Part shown: positions 1 through 11,093 of the stretch, in pieces
Position numbering within the stretch: position 1 is the first letter of the stretch
Layout of the letters: every line of letters starts with the position of its first letter
NCBI RefSeq assembly: GCF_016624945.1
Contig: NZ_JACVUI010000017.1
Span: 1-41,645, forward strand
DNA: 41,645 nt
From: Acinetobacter sp. S54
GTDB taxonomy: Bacteria > Pseudomonadota > Gammaproteobacteria > Pseudomonadales > Moraxellaceae
Reading direction: 5' to 3'
Position numbers and translations under genes: made by a program
The notes under the pieces: model-generated
The model's database searches: none
Told to the model about the DNA's origin: nothing
What the model saw: only the letters and a program-made list of their open reading frames with translations

Positions 1-48
1 GTAATGTCCAAAAGCATCCAGTTGAGTGAGATACACCACTTCATCAGC

Positions 49-60
49 GATTGGACTGCT
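49..60 (+). repeat. Terminal inverted repeat of the IS3 remnant (one end)
   Basis: GATTGGACTGCT at 49-60 is matched exactly in inverted orientation by AGCAGTCCAATC at 834-845. The natural IS ends are probably the TGGACTGCT cores at 52 and 842. No clear 3-base target duplication remains next to them. Confidence 0.75.
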
Positions 61-833
61 TCCAGTATCATAGGCATGAGACAACTTTATTTTGAAGCTG
101 CTTCAAATGCTTCTGAACTTATCCCATCGAAATACGAATGACGTCTGATTCGATTGTAAAACATCTCGTTATAATCAAATACATTTGCACGAACCATTTC
201 TCCTATTTTATAGATCCTTTTTTAATTCTTTTTCAAGCTATTACAAAAGATTCAACAACAGTATTATCACATGAGCAACTGCGCAAGGCCTCTGTGACTC
301 ATACTTAGAACCAACTTATGCTTCTGACAGAATCACTACTATATATACTGTGAGCCTTAGTCTGAGTGCATGATCACAGGTTTATTCAGCCTGCGTGCCA
401 TACCGCCATTAAAAGTGCATCTAATACGATATCCTTAGCTAGCGTAGGTTTCATTGACCAACCAATGACTTTTCTCAAATATAAATCAATAACCACTGCC
501 AGATATAACCAGCCCGGTCATGCGAATATTATTTATATTAGTCATCTTAGAAATATCATTTCTTAAGGTACCCGGTGTGTTTAACAAACCCTGGACTTGA
601 ATGGTTAGGTGGTACAATCTGAGGAAGCACGACCATAGCTTTTATGCGTCTTATATCCTCGAATAGCAACAATGCTATCCCAGCGTGATGCGATGATAAC
701 TATAGATGCTTATAACCCACATCGTAAAAAAATGGATAAACAGCTTCATCTTTAAATTCTGGGGTATATTGTTGTCCACTCATAATGTTCCCTCCCATGA
801 AGAAAATAGACTATATTTGTCAAAGAGAGGAAT

Positions 834-845
834 AGCAGTCCAATC
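834..845 (-). repeat. Terminal inverted repeat of the IS3 remnant (orfA end)
   Basis: AGCAGTCCAATC is the inverted partner of the repeat at 49-60. It lies about 50 bases upstream of the orfA start codon, as expected for the left end of an IS3-family element. Confidence 0.75.
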
Positions 846-977
846 CCATCACTTCAGCCAACCCAATTCATGCATTAAAGCTCTCTTACATCGGATTTAG
901 TCAGTTTAAATTTAGATTTGATGATCATGTCCTGTATTCATCTAAGTTGGAAACTTCATCGCAACTTTGTTTGTTTT

Positions 978-1421
978 TCAGGCCTCTCTAGCTCGAATAA
1001 TCATGTTAGTCGCTGTAGCATGTGCATATAGCTTACCCTCTTCATCACGTAAATAACCCTCAGAAATCACTAAATTTTTTCCAATATTAATGACCTTCCC
1101 TTCAGCAATCAGTTTTTTATTAAATGGCATGGGACGACACATTTTAATCGCTAAATCTGTGGTGCCATAAGCTTCGCCGGTAGCCAAGACGGTATGTGTG
1201 GCACAGCCTGTCACCGAGTCAAGTACAGTTGCTGCAAAACCCCCATGTACTCCCCCTAAAGGATTGGTATGGCGTTCATCCGCAATAGCTTCAAACACAA
1301 TTCGCCCTTGCTCAACTTCGAGTGGTTGCATCGGCATAGTTTTGGCAATGCCTGGTGCTGGAAACAAACCTTTGGCAAAAGCTTGCATAATTTCTAATCC
1401 TGTCATTTTTTTAAGATCCAT
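978..1421 (-). CDS. PaaI-type hotdog-fold acyl-CoA thioesterase
   Basis: This is a single-domain hotdog protein of about 147 residues. The family hydrolyses acyl- or aryl-CoA thioesters in the cytoplasm. The signature NPLGGVHGGFAATVLDSVTGCA carries the VHGG loop and the Asp of the active-site helix found in PaaI/DUF4442-like enzymes. The substrate cannot be read from the sequence. I chose the ATG at 1421. A GTG two codons upstream (1427) is also possible, with an AGGAG only four bases away, whereas AGGAG stands ten bases from the ATG. The gene lies alone between the IS remnant and the MHYT gene, both on the same strand. A short inverted repeat in its upstream region (1528-1546) could be an operator. 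Family assignment is firm, biological role unknown. Confidence 0.85.
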   Translation of the reverse strand: MDLKKMTGLEIMQAFAKGLFPAPGIAKTMPMQPLEVEQGRIVFEAIADERHTNPLGGVHGGFAATVLDSVTGCATHTVLATGEAYGTTDLAIKMCRPMPFNKKLIAEGKVINIGKNLVISEGYLRDEEGKLYAHATATNMIIRAREA

Positions 1422-1527
1422 AATCACTTATCTCCTGAATCATCTTTTTAAAATTGATAAAACTATAAGTCTCACCGCATTGAAATAAACCTTTCTATTT
1501 CAGCAGGCCTAAACACTATACATAATT

Positions 1528-1546
1528 AAGTTCCAAAATAGAACTT
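1528..1546. promoter_or_regulatory. Inverted repeat upstream of the thioesterase gene
   Basis: AAGTTC and GAACTT are separated by seven bases in the 198-base gap between the thioesterase start and the MHYT stop. On the minus strand a TATAGT hexamer follows about 13 bases after the repeat, so a repressor bound here would overlap a promoter. This is suggestive only. Confidence 0.3.
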
Positions 1547-1619
1547 GATATACGATAAAATTTTAAGCCATTGAATCTATTCAAAATTCTTCAATATCTA
1601 AGCTTTGACAAACTAAGAT

Positions 1620-3689
1620 TTAGGCAAATTGGTGATTTTCTTTGTAAATAGTCAAACGATCTACTGAAACAGGCGTTCCCAATAAATATCCTTGTAATTG
1701 ATGGCAGCCTAACCGACTTAAAATTGCAGCCTGCTGAGGCGTTTCCACCCCTTCTGCAGTTACACATAACCCCAATTTTGTTGCAAGCTGAATAATACTT
1801 TCCAAGATAATTTCTTCTTTAGAACCGGGTTCCAGATTAATAATAAAACCACGATCAATTTTAAGTTCATCTACAGGTAAGTCTTTTAAATATAGAAAAC
1901 TAGAATGTCCTGTACCAAAGTCATCAATCGCGATACGAATCCCCAGTTCACGTAAACGTTCAAAAGTACGAATACTCATATCAATATGTCGCATCGCTGT
2001 GGATTCGGTAATTTCTATAATTAAATGATCAGGTTGGATATTGTATTTTTCTATAAGATCTTCGAGTGTAGAAAATAATTTTTTATTTTCAAACTGTATC
2101 GCAGAGAGATTAACCGCAATGGGATAAAACGGGACTTCCTTAGCGACCCATTCCTGAATTTGCTTACAAGCCTGTTCAAGCGCCCAATACCCCATAGGCA
2201 CAATTAAACCCGTTTTTTCAGCGCCATCAATAAACATATGTGGAGTTAACAATCCTAAGGTCGGATGTTGCCAACGGATTAAAGCTTCAACGCCACAAAT
2301 TTTTTGATTAATCGTAAATTTTGGCTGATAAAACAAAACAAACTGCTGATCATCGACTGCTTTATACAAATCATTAATTAATTTTGACTGACTTTTTGCT
2401 TCATTCTGTATGCTAGAGTAATTAAATAAGGTACTGGTATTACGACCCTGTTCTTTAGAGATCAACATTGCTGCATCAGCATTAATCAACAGATCCTGTA
2501 AATTGCCACCATGTTCGGGGTACATTGCAATTCCAACACTGGCAGATAAATTAATTTCTTTGCCTGTTATGAGATAAGTTTCCTGAACCTGCTGTAAAAT
2601 ATCTTCAGCAAGTTTTGTCGCCTCAGCCACTGTCGTATTTTCAATAATGAGTAAAAACTCATCTCCCCCTATACGTAAAAACTTAGATCTTTCATTAACA
2701 TACCGATGAACACGATTCGCCATTTGAATCAAAAGTTGATCACCCACATGATGTCCAAAAGCGTCATTCACCGATTTAAACCGATCCAGATCTAAATACA
2801 AAAAAGCAATTTTTTGATCGCGTAAACGATGTTCAGCAAAAATAACCTGCGCATAATCAACTAAAAATAGTCGGTTAGGTAATTTTGTAAGGTTATCTTT
2901 GGTCGCCAATCCAGCAAGTTCTTTATTTAATTGAGATAGCGCATGATTGCGTTCTTCAAGTCTTAGCTCAAGTACGGCCACGCAAAAACCCGCAACCAAA
3001 ATTAAACTTGTTACAAAGATAATGGTAAACAAGAATAGTCCCTGACCTGCCTCATAACCCACCAAAATATGGTTAATGTGGCTTGGAATAAAGGTTGTTG
3101 CGGCCATTCCCGTATAGTGCATGCCGACGATACTTAAAGCCATCGTGACTGCAATTGCCAATTTTAAACCTGTTTTTCGCTCAATCGCATTCTTATATTT
3201 AAAAATGAGAAAAAAAGCCAGTCCAGAACCACTAACTGCTATGAGCACCGAAAATACAACCATCAGGGGATCATAAGCCAGTTGATGCCTTTCAATGACC
3301 AACCCCATCATACCTGTATAATGCATGCCTGAAATACCAAGTCCCATCAACACAGAACCGATCACTAAACGTGCCAATGGCAAAGTAGGGCGTGAGGTCA
3401 GCCAAAGTGCAAATAGGGAAGCAGCAGCAGCGATTACATAGGAAAAAATGGTTAAACCCAAATCAAAAGAATAGCCTTCGGGTAACTGGCAGGCGAACAT
3501 TCCTACAAAATGCATAGACCAAATTGCAAAACCTAAAATCAGGCTACTAGAAATTAAAATTAATTTTTCAAATTTTTTATAAGTATCTTTAAAAATCAGC
3601 TGTTCCATAGAAATAGCAACATAGCACACTATAACAGCGACTAGAACTGAACCGAATACAAAGGTATAGTCATAATCAACATGTACCAT
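1620..3689 (-). CDS. MHYT-GGDEF-EAL membrane protein (c-di-GMP turnover)
   Basis: This 689-residue inner-membrane protein has three parts. Residues 1-245 form an MHYT sensor with about seven membrane segments and three signature boxes (MHFVGM 59-64, MHYTGM 122-127 and 190-195); the family is proposed to bind metal and sense a diatomic gas. Residues 265-420 are a diguanylate cyclase domain with an intact GGDEF at 341-345. The RxxD inhibitory site five residues upstream is absent (NERS). Residues 435-680 are an EAL phosphodiesterase domain with EALIRW, VNLSA, EITES, IDDFGTG, LKIDRG and AEGVE motifs all kept. Both activities are therefore plausible, and which dominates cannot be read. The start ATG has GGAAA seven bases upstream. 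It has its own promoter candidate and stands alone downstream of ilvC. Confidence 0.95.
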   Translation of the reverse strand: MVHVDYDYTFVFGSVLVAVIVCYVAISMEQLIFKDTYKKFEKLILISSSLILGFAIWSMHFVGMFACQLPEGYSFDLGLTIFSYVIAAAASLFALWLTSRPTLPLARLVIGSVLMGLGISGMHYTGMMGLVIERHQLAYDPLMVVFSVLIAVSGSGLAFFLIFKYKNAIERKTGLKLAIAVTMALSIVGMHYTGMAATTFIPSHINHILVGYEAGQGLFLFTIIFVTSLILVAGFCVAVLELRLEERNHALSQLNKELAGLATKDNLTKLPNRLFLVDYAQVIFAEHRLRDQKIAFLYLDLDRFKSVNDAFGHHVGDQLLIQMANRVHRYVNERSKFLRIGGDEFLLIIENTTVAEATKLAEDILQQVQETYLITGKEINLSASVGIAMYPEHGGNLQDLLINADAAMLISKEQGRNTSTLFNYSSIQNEAKSQSKLINDLYKAVDDQQFVLFYQPKFTINQKICGVEALIRWQHPTLGLLTPHMFIDGAEKTGLIVPMGYWALEQACKQIQEWVAKEVPFYPIAVNLSAIQFENKKLFSTLEDLIEKYNIQPDHLIIEITESTAMRHIDMSIRTFERLRELGIRIAIDDFGTGHSSFLYLKDLPVDELKIDRGFIINLEPGSKEEIILESIIQLATKLGLCVTAEGVETPQQAAILSRLGCHQLQGYLLGTPVSVDRLTIYKENHQFA

Positions 3690-3798
3690 ACAAAATTTCC
3701 ATGGTTATTAGATACTTGTTTTTATTTTGAAAGTTAGATAAACAGCTATTTCCCTGCTCATCAAAACCCTCTACACATCAAGTTTTTGACGTTCTTAA

Positions 3799-3826
3799 AC
3801 AATACCACTATCACCACGAAGGTCAA
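3799..3826 (-). promoter_or_regulatory. Candidate sigma-70 promoter of the MHYT-GGDEF-EAL gene
   Basis: On the minus strand TTGACC (3826-3821) and TATTGT (3804-3799) are separated by 16 bases, about 110 bases before the start codon. It lies after the ilvC terminator, so the gene is probably transcribed separately from the ilv operon. Confidence 0.45.
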
Positions 3827-3920
3827 GTTTTTTTTATCTTAAAAATCAACAGAATAAAAACACAAATTCAGATGTTTTTATGAATTAAATCACGGGTTTC
3901 CATTGAACCTGTGAAAAAGA

Positions 3921-3945
3921 AAAACCCTGCTTTTTGCAGGGTTTT
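3921..3945 (-). terminator. Rho-independent terminator after ilvC
   Basis: AAAACCCTGC, a five-base loop and GCAGGGTTTT form a perfect 10-bp stem. On the minus strand it is followed by a T-rich run, 20 bases after the ilvC stop codon. Confidence 0.9.
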
Positions 3946-3964
3946 CACATAATAAAGAAAGAAA

Positions 3965-4993
<1,029 letters not shown>

Positions 4994-5049
4994 CTAAAAT
5001 TTTTTCATTTCCCTTGCTTTACAAGGACAGATCTTTTGTAAACTCCCCC

Positions 5050-5065
5050 ATTACCCTAAGGTAAT
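5050..5065. promoter_or_regulatory. Near-palindrome in the ilvH-ilvC gap
   Basis: ATTACC-CTAA-GGTAAT has 6-bp arms and sits 31 bases after the ilvH stop codon. It could be a regulator site or a small RNA hairpin separating ilvC from ilvIH. No T-run follows it, so it is not a standard terminator. No ilvY-like regulator gene is nearby. Confidence 0.3.
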
Positions 5066-5096
5066 TTCCTCTTTTATAAAAGGCAGGGAGAGATTG

Positions 5097-5588
5097 CTAA
5101 ATAGTTAAAACTTTTTCACCACGGGCAATACCAGATACGCCCGAACGAACAACTTCCAAGATGGTATTCTCAGCAAGTGCATCAATAAAACCATCCAGTT
5201 TATCTGTTGTCCCCGCAATCTGAATGGTATAAGTCGTGGGCGTTACATCAACGATTTGCGCACGAAAAATATCCGCAGTGCGCTTAATCTCAGCACGTGC
5301 TGCACCCAACGCCTTGACCTTAATCAACATGAGCTCACGTTCGATATGTGAACCTTCTGAAAGATCCACAACTTTTACCACCTCAACCAGTTTATTAAGC
5401 TGTTTAGTGATTTGCTCGATCTTGTGATCATCACCATACGTGGTTAATGTCAACCGAGATAAAGTTTCATCTTCAGTAGGGGCGACATTAAGTGTTTCAA
5501 TGTTATATCCACGTTGGCTAAATAAACCGACCAAACGAGAAAGCGCACCAGCTTCGTTTTCAACGAGTACAGAAATAATATGTCTCAT
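5097..5588 (-). CDS. ilvH: Acetolactate synthase small (regulatory) subunit
   Basis: This is the 163-residue regulatory partner of IlvI, the same length as Escherichia coli IlvH. An N-terminal ACT domain begins [19 protein letters not shown] and a C-terminal domain follows from about residue 80. Asn11 and Gly14, in the position where valine binds in E. coli IlvH, are kept, so feedback inhibition by valine is likely. The start is set at ATG 5588 by homology and because it shares one base with the ilvI stop (TAATG), the usual sign of translational coupling. A longer in-frame reading to 5615 would overlap ilvI and lacks family support. Confidence 0.96.
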   Translation of the reverse strand: MRHIISVLVENEAGALSRLVGLFSQRGYNIETLNVAPTEDETLSRLTLTTYGDDHKIEQITKQLNKLVEVVKVVDLSEGSHIERELMLIKVKALGAARAEIKRTADIFRAQIVDVTPTTYTIQIAGTTDKLDGFIDALAENTILEVVRSGVSGIARGEKVLTI

Positions 5589-7312
5589 TATGTGCGCTCC
5601 CCTTTTCCTAACCACATGTCTTGCATAGATTGACCAGCGATTAACATTGGATAAACATGCTCAGTACGATCAACCATGACATTAATAAACACACATTTAT
5701 CATTAATTGCCATCGCTTCGGCTAACTTAGATTCAAGCTCATCTGCATGTTCAATTGTAATTCCAACATGACCATAAGCGTCCATGAGCTTAGCAAAGTC
5801 AGGTAATGATTCAACATAAGAACTTGAATGACGACCTTCGTAATTCATGTCCTGCCATTGTTTTACCATTCCTAATGCACGGTTATTCAGGCAAAGAATT
5901 TTGACATTTAAGCCATACTGCTTACATGTCGATAATTCTTGAATACACATCTGGATAGATGCTTCGCCAGTAATACAAACAACCTGTTGATCTGGGAATG
6001 CCAGTTTCGCTGCCATTGCATATGGCAAGCCAACTCCCATCGTTCCTAAGCCACCAGAGTTGATCCATTGGCGTGGACGTTTGTACTTATAATATAATGC
6101 ACCAAACATTTGATGCTGACCAACGTCAGAAGTAATAATCGCTTCACTATTAGTAACACGATCCAAGGCTTCGACTACTTGTTGAGGCTTCATGACACCA
6201 TTTTGTCCAGCCTCGTAACGCAAGCCATGAACTTTTCGCCATTCATTGATTTGAGACCACCAATCAGCAATTGCTTCTGGATTTGGCTTAGACACATTCA
6301 TTTGTTTGAGTTGGGCTAGCATTTCCTGAAGAACTGGCTCTACCGCTCCCACAATTGGGATATGCGCCATAATTGTCTTAGAAATCGTTGCTGGATCAAT
6401 ATCAATATGAATAACTTTGGCGTTTTGACAGAACTTGGCAGGATTATTGGTCACACGGTCATCAAACCGAGCACCAATCGCCAAAATTACATCGGCATTG
6501 TGCATTGCCATATTGGCTTCATAAGTGCCATGCATTCCTAGCATACCCACGAACTGTGGATCATCCCCTGGGAACGCACCTAAACCCATTAAGGTATTAG
6601 TCACTGGATAACCCAACAAATGCGCCAGTTCAGTCAATAATGCAGAAGCATTGCCCTGAACTACACCACCCCCGGTATAGATCATTGGACGTTGTGCTGA
6701 AACTAACTCATCAATCGCTTTACGAATTTGACCAGAATGTCCACGTGAAGGCGGTTGATAAGAACGCATCTTCACTTTTTCAGGATATTCGTATGCAAAT
6801 TTTTCAGCTGGGTTAGTTGCATCTTTTGGAATATCAATTACAACGGGTCCTGGACGGCCAGAAGAAGCGATATAAAATGCTTTTTTGATAATGGCCGGAA
6901 TTTCACTGGCGTGACGCACCTGAAAACTGTGTTTAACGATAGGACGGGAAATACCGACCATATCCGTTTCCTGAAATGCGTCTTCCCCAATTAAATGGCT
7001 AGCAACTTGACCAGACAAAATCACCATTGGGATTGAGTCCATATAAGCTGTTGCAATTGGAGTGACGGTATTGGTTGCACCTGGGCCTGAAGTGACCAGT
7101 ACTACACCAGTTTTACCTGTTACGCGTGAATAGGCATCGGCCATATGGCCTGCTGCTTGCTCATGGCGTACAAGATAATGATTGATTTTGTCTTGTTGAA
7201 AAAGCGCATCATAAATATGTAAAACTGCGCCGCCTGGATATCCAAAAACGTGTTCAACGCCCTCATCCGCAAGTGCGCGAACGAGCATTTCACCACCAGA
7301 TAAAAGTTCCAA
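5588..7312 (-). CDS. ilvI: Acetolactate synthase large (catalytic) subunit
   Basis: This thiamine diphosphate enzyme of 574 residues condenses pyruvate with pyruvate or 2-oxobutyrate at the head of valine, leucine and isoleucine synthesis. The three domains of the family are present. The activating glutamate is Glu51 in [13 protein letters not shown]. The cofactor-binding motif near residue 448 reads GEASIQM...LNN, a departure from the usual GDG. The start is TTG at 7312: the first residues MELLSGGEM align with E. coli IlvI and an AGGGTG lies eight bases upstream, whereas the first ATG is eight codons inside. The gene leads the ilvI-ilvH-ilvC group and is preceded by a long intergenic region with possible regulatory structure. 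Confidence 0.96.
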   Translation of the reverse strand: MELLSGGEMLVRALADEGVEHVFGYPGGAVLHIYDALFQQDKINHYLVRHEQAAGHMADAYSRVTGKTGVVLVTSGPGATNTVTPIATAYMDSIPMVILSGQVASHLIGEDAFQETDMVGISRPIVKHSFQVRHASEIPAIIKKAFYIASSGRPGPVVIDIPKDATNPAEKFAYEYPEKVKMRSYQPPSRGHSGQIRKAIDELVSAQRPMIYTGGGVVQGNASALLTELAHLLGYPVTNTLMGLGAFPGDDPQFVGMLGMHGTYEANMAMHNADVILAIGARFDDRVTNNPAKFCQNAKVIHIDIDPATISKTIMAHIPIVGAVEPVLQEMLAQLKQMNVSKPNPEAIADWWSQINEWRKVHGLRYEAGQNGVMKPQQVVEALDRVTNSEAIITSDVGQHQMFGALYYKYKRPRQWINSGGLGTMGVGLPYAMAAKLAFPDQQVVCITGEASIQMCIQELSTCKQYGLNVKILCLNNRALGMVKQWQDMNYEGRHSSSYVESLPDFAKLMDAYGHVGITIEHADELESKLAEAMAINDKCVFINVMVDRTEHVYPMLIAGQSMQDMWLGKGERT

Positions 7313-7386
7313 CGTGATTCACCCTAGTCTTTTTGCACCATTTATGGGAGACATAAATAGTGTGTCATTCATTTACTTTCTGCACT

Positions 7387-7395
7387 GTTATAGCA
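7387..7395 (-). promoter_or_regulatory. Candidate extended -10 element before ilvI
   Basis: On the minus strand TG-C-TATAAC (7395-7387) matches an extended -10 promoter, about 75 bases before the TTG start of ilvI. No good -35 box accompanies it. If used, it would start the transcript downstream of the hairpins at 7477-7571. Confidence 0.3.
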
Positions 7396-7468
7396 CACAT
7401 ACTTGCAAGTTTTTGCTGTAATAGGAAAAATTTCTAAACTGATAACCGTATAAGTTGTTTCAGCTTCA

Positions 7469-7549
7469 TTAAAGAACTGTTGGGATAAACAGCACTTGAG
7501 CAAAATCACCCTCTCGGCTAGAGAGAATGTCCATTACAAACCATGACAT
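7469..7549 (-). CDS. Possible ilv leader peptide (26 codons)
   Basis: A short frame begins ATG at 7549 and ends TAA at 7471-7469. Eight of its 26 residues are Val, Leu or Ile, and the tail reads VLFIPTVL just before the stop. It lies 157 bases upstream of ilvI on the same strand and begins two bases after a hairpin. This is what an attenuation leader peptide for branched-chain amino acids would look like. Against it: no Shine-Dalgarno sequence is visible before the ATG, and I see no convincing terminator hairpin with a T-run between it and ilvI. Treat as a hypothesis. Confidence 0.3.
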   Translation of the reverse strand: MSWFVMDILSSREGDFAQVLFIPTVL

Positions 7550-7571
7550 TTATTCGAAGGGTGATCGAATA
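7477..7571 (-). ncRNA. Possible structured leader RNA upstream of ilvI
   Basis: Read on the minus strand there are three short perfect hairpins in a row: TATTCGA/TCGAATA with a 7-base loop (7571-7551), CTCTC/GAGAG (7525-7511) and CTGTT/AACAG (7492-7477). The whole loop of the first hairpin (TCACCCT) is complementary to AGGGTGA at 7512-7506, which overlaps the last two bases of the second hairpin. A pseudoknot or a switch between two folds is therefore possible. I do not recognise a known RNA family. The stems are short, so chance is not excluded. Confidence 0.3.
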
Positions 7572-7739
7572 AAGGCATATAAAACTAAAGCGAACATTTT
7601 TTATGTTTCAACTATTAAAGTCAAGGCAAAATGTAGGCTTTTTGCCGTTTATTTTTTGTGTGTATATTTTTAAACCAAATTGAATGGGTTTTAATCGATT
7701 TATTCACACCATTTGTCGTATTTCCTCTTTTCATTTTTG

Positions 7740-7768
7740 TTCATTTACCGCAATTTAAATAGTATGAT
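7740..7768 (+). promoter_or_regulatory. Candidate promoter of the DUF4124 gene
   Basis: TTCATT and TATGAT are separated by 17 bases, about 77 bases upstream of the start codon at 7846. Confidence 0.45.
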
Positions 7769-7845
7769 TTAGAGTATTGTCATTTAACTTTATTTACGGC
7801 CTTTTTCTTTGTGAAACAAGGTTGTTGTTAATGGAAATTTAGGTT

Positions 7846-8220
7846 ATGAACCAGCAAGTATCGTATCGCCGTAAAGTATATTTTTTAGCGCAAAGCGTTG
7901 TTATGGCAACCCTGATGCTTTTTGCCACTCAAAACCATGCAGAACAATATTATAAATGGGTGGATAGCAAAGGCTCAACACACTATACGGCTACCCCTCC
8001 ACCTAAAGGGTCAAAAAAACAAGGGCAAGTGAATACGTACGGTCATACTCCTCGCCCTACCCAAAACAATGAGTCAAATCATCAGCAAACTCAGCCAAAT
8101 ACAGAAAATGGCAACAAAAACCAGCCAGCAACGCCAGCGGTCAATACACCACAGATAACTCCTAAACCAGAACAATCTGCGCCTAGTGTTGCACCAAGAA
8201 CAAATCAAGCGACCTATTAA
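7846..8220 (+). CDS. DUF4124 domain secreted protein
   Basis: This is a 124-residue exported protein of unknown function. Residues 1-32 form a signal peptide ending NHA, after which the DUF4124 motif begins (YYKWVDSKGSTHYTATPPPKGSK, about 35-57). The rest is a Gln-, Asn-, Pro- and Thr-rich tail with low complexity. DUF4124 is common in gamma-proteobacterial periplasmic proteins and no reaction has been assigned to it that I know of. The gene is transcribed alone toward leuS, from a promoter candidate at 7740-7768, and ends before a hairpin and T-run. Confidence 0.85.
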   Translation: MNQQVSYRRKVYFLAQSVVMATLMLFATQNHAEQYYKWVDSKGSTHYTATPPPKGSKKQGQVNTYGHTPRPTQNNESNHQQTQPNTENGNKNQPATPAVNTPQITPKPEQSAPSVAPRTNQATY

Positions 8221-8245
8221 TTACAGTTAAAACATCCATACATCG

Positions 8246-8279
8246 ACAGGCCCTGATAAATCCTCGACCTGTTTTTTTA
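8246..8279 (+). terminator. Probable terminator after the DUF4124 gene
   Basis: ACAGG (8246-8250) pairs with CCTGT (8268-8272) around a 17-base loop and is followed by a run of T. The stem is short, so efficiency is uncertain. Confidence 0.5.
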
Positions 8280-8320
8280 ATATTGTGCATAAAATCCGTT
8301 GCACAATATGCGCTTTTTTT
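8280..8320 (+). promoter_or_regulatory. 10-bp hairpin and T-run just before leuS
   Basis: ATATTGTGCA (8280-8289) and TGCACAATAT (8300-8309) form a perfect stem with a 10-base loop. GCGC and seven T follow, 64 bases before the leuS start codon. It may be a second terminator for the upstream gene, or part of a leuS leader. The four-base GCGC spacer before the T-run is unusual for a plain terminator. Confidence 0.45.
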
Positions 8321-8357
8321 CTGATTTTGCGCTATGCTGTGCAGCAATATTTTTTAA

Positions 8358-11024
<2,667 letters not shown>

Positions 11025-11093
11025 TTTCCATTTAAATGACATCCTCTTCCGAGCGCTTTAGCCTTTGGAGAGGTTGCTGAGGTATAAGACAGC

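Larger units (their letters stand above)
49..845 (-). mobile_element. Decayed IS3-family insertion sequence
   Basis: Read on the minus strand, this stretch keeps broken pieces of both IS3-family reading frames. OrfA starts at 783 with MSGQQYTPEFKDEAV, preceded by a GGGAGG ribosome site, and is then lost to frameshifts and stops. OrfB (DDE integrase) survives as fragments in several frames: RGYKTHKSYG, a piece resembling [21 protein letters not shown], and a C-terminal segment with YNEMFYNRIRRHSYFDG and FEAASK ending at 87-89. A perfect 12-base inverted repeat bounds it. The span of about 0.8 kb is short for this family (about 1.2 kb), so there is internal deletion as well as many stops. It cannot encode an active transposase. 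Bases 1-48 and 846-977 hold nothing I can identify. Confidence 0.85.
7313..7845. other. 533-base divergent intergenic region (ilvI / DUF4124 gene)
   Basis: This is the longest gap in the window apart from the IS remnant. It is AT-rich. The part nearest ilvI holds an extended -10 promoter candidate, three small hairpins and a 26-codon open frame on the minus strand. The part nearest 7846 holds a promoter for the DUF4124 gene. Nothing recognisable was seen at 7600-7735 beyond runs of T and A. Confidence 0.6.

Noticed and set aside
1..48. Short open frame beyond the IS end on the minus strand
   Set aside because: It is truncated by the window edge and too short to assign to any gene.
366..566. 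Plus-strand open frame of 66 codons inside the IS remnant
   Set aside because: It is antisense to recognisable transposase fragments and has no family resemblance.
706..900. Plus-strand open frame of 64 codons across the IS end
   Set aside because: It crosses the terminal repeat, is antisense to orfA and has no ribosome site.
1198..1488. Plus-strand frame opposite the thioesterase gene
   Set aside because: It is the reverse shadow of a well supported gene with clear family motifs.
5589..5615. Upstream extension of ilvH by nine codons
   Set aside because: Family alignment and the TAATG coupling with ilvI place the start at 5588.
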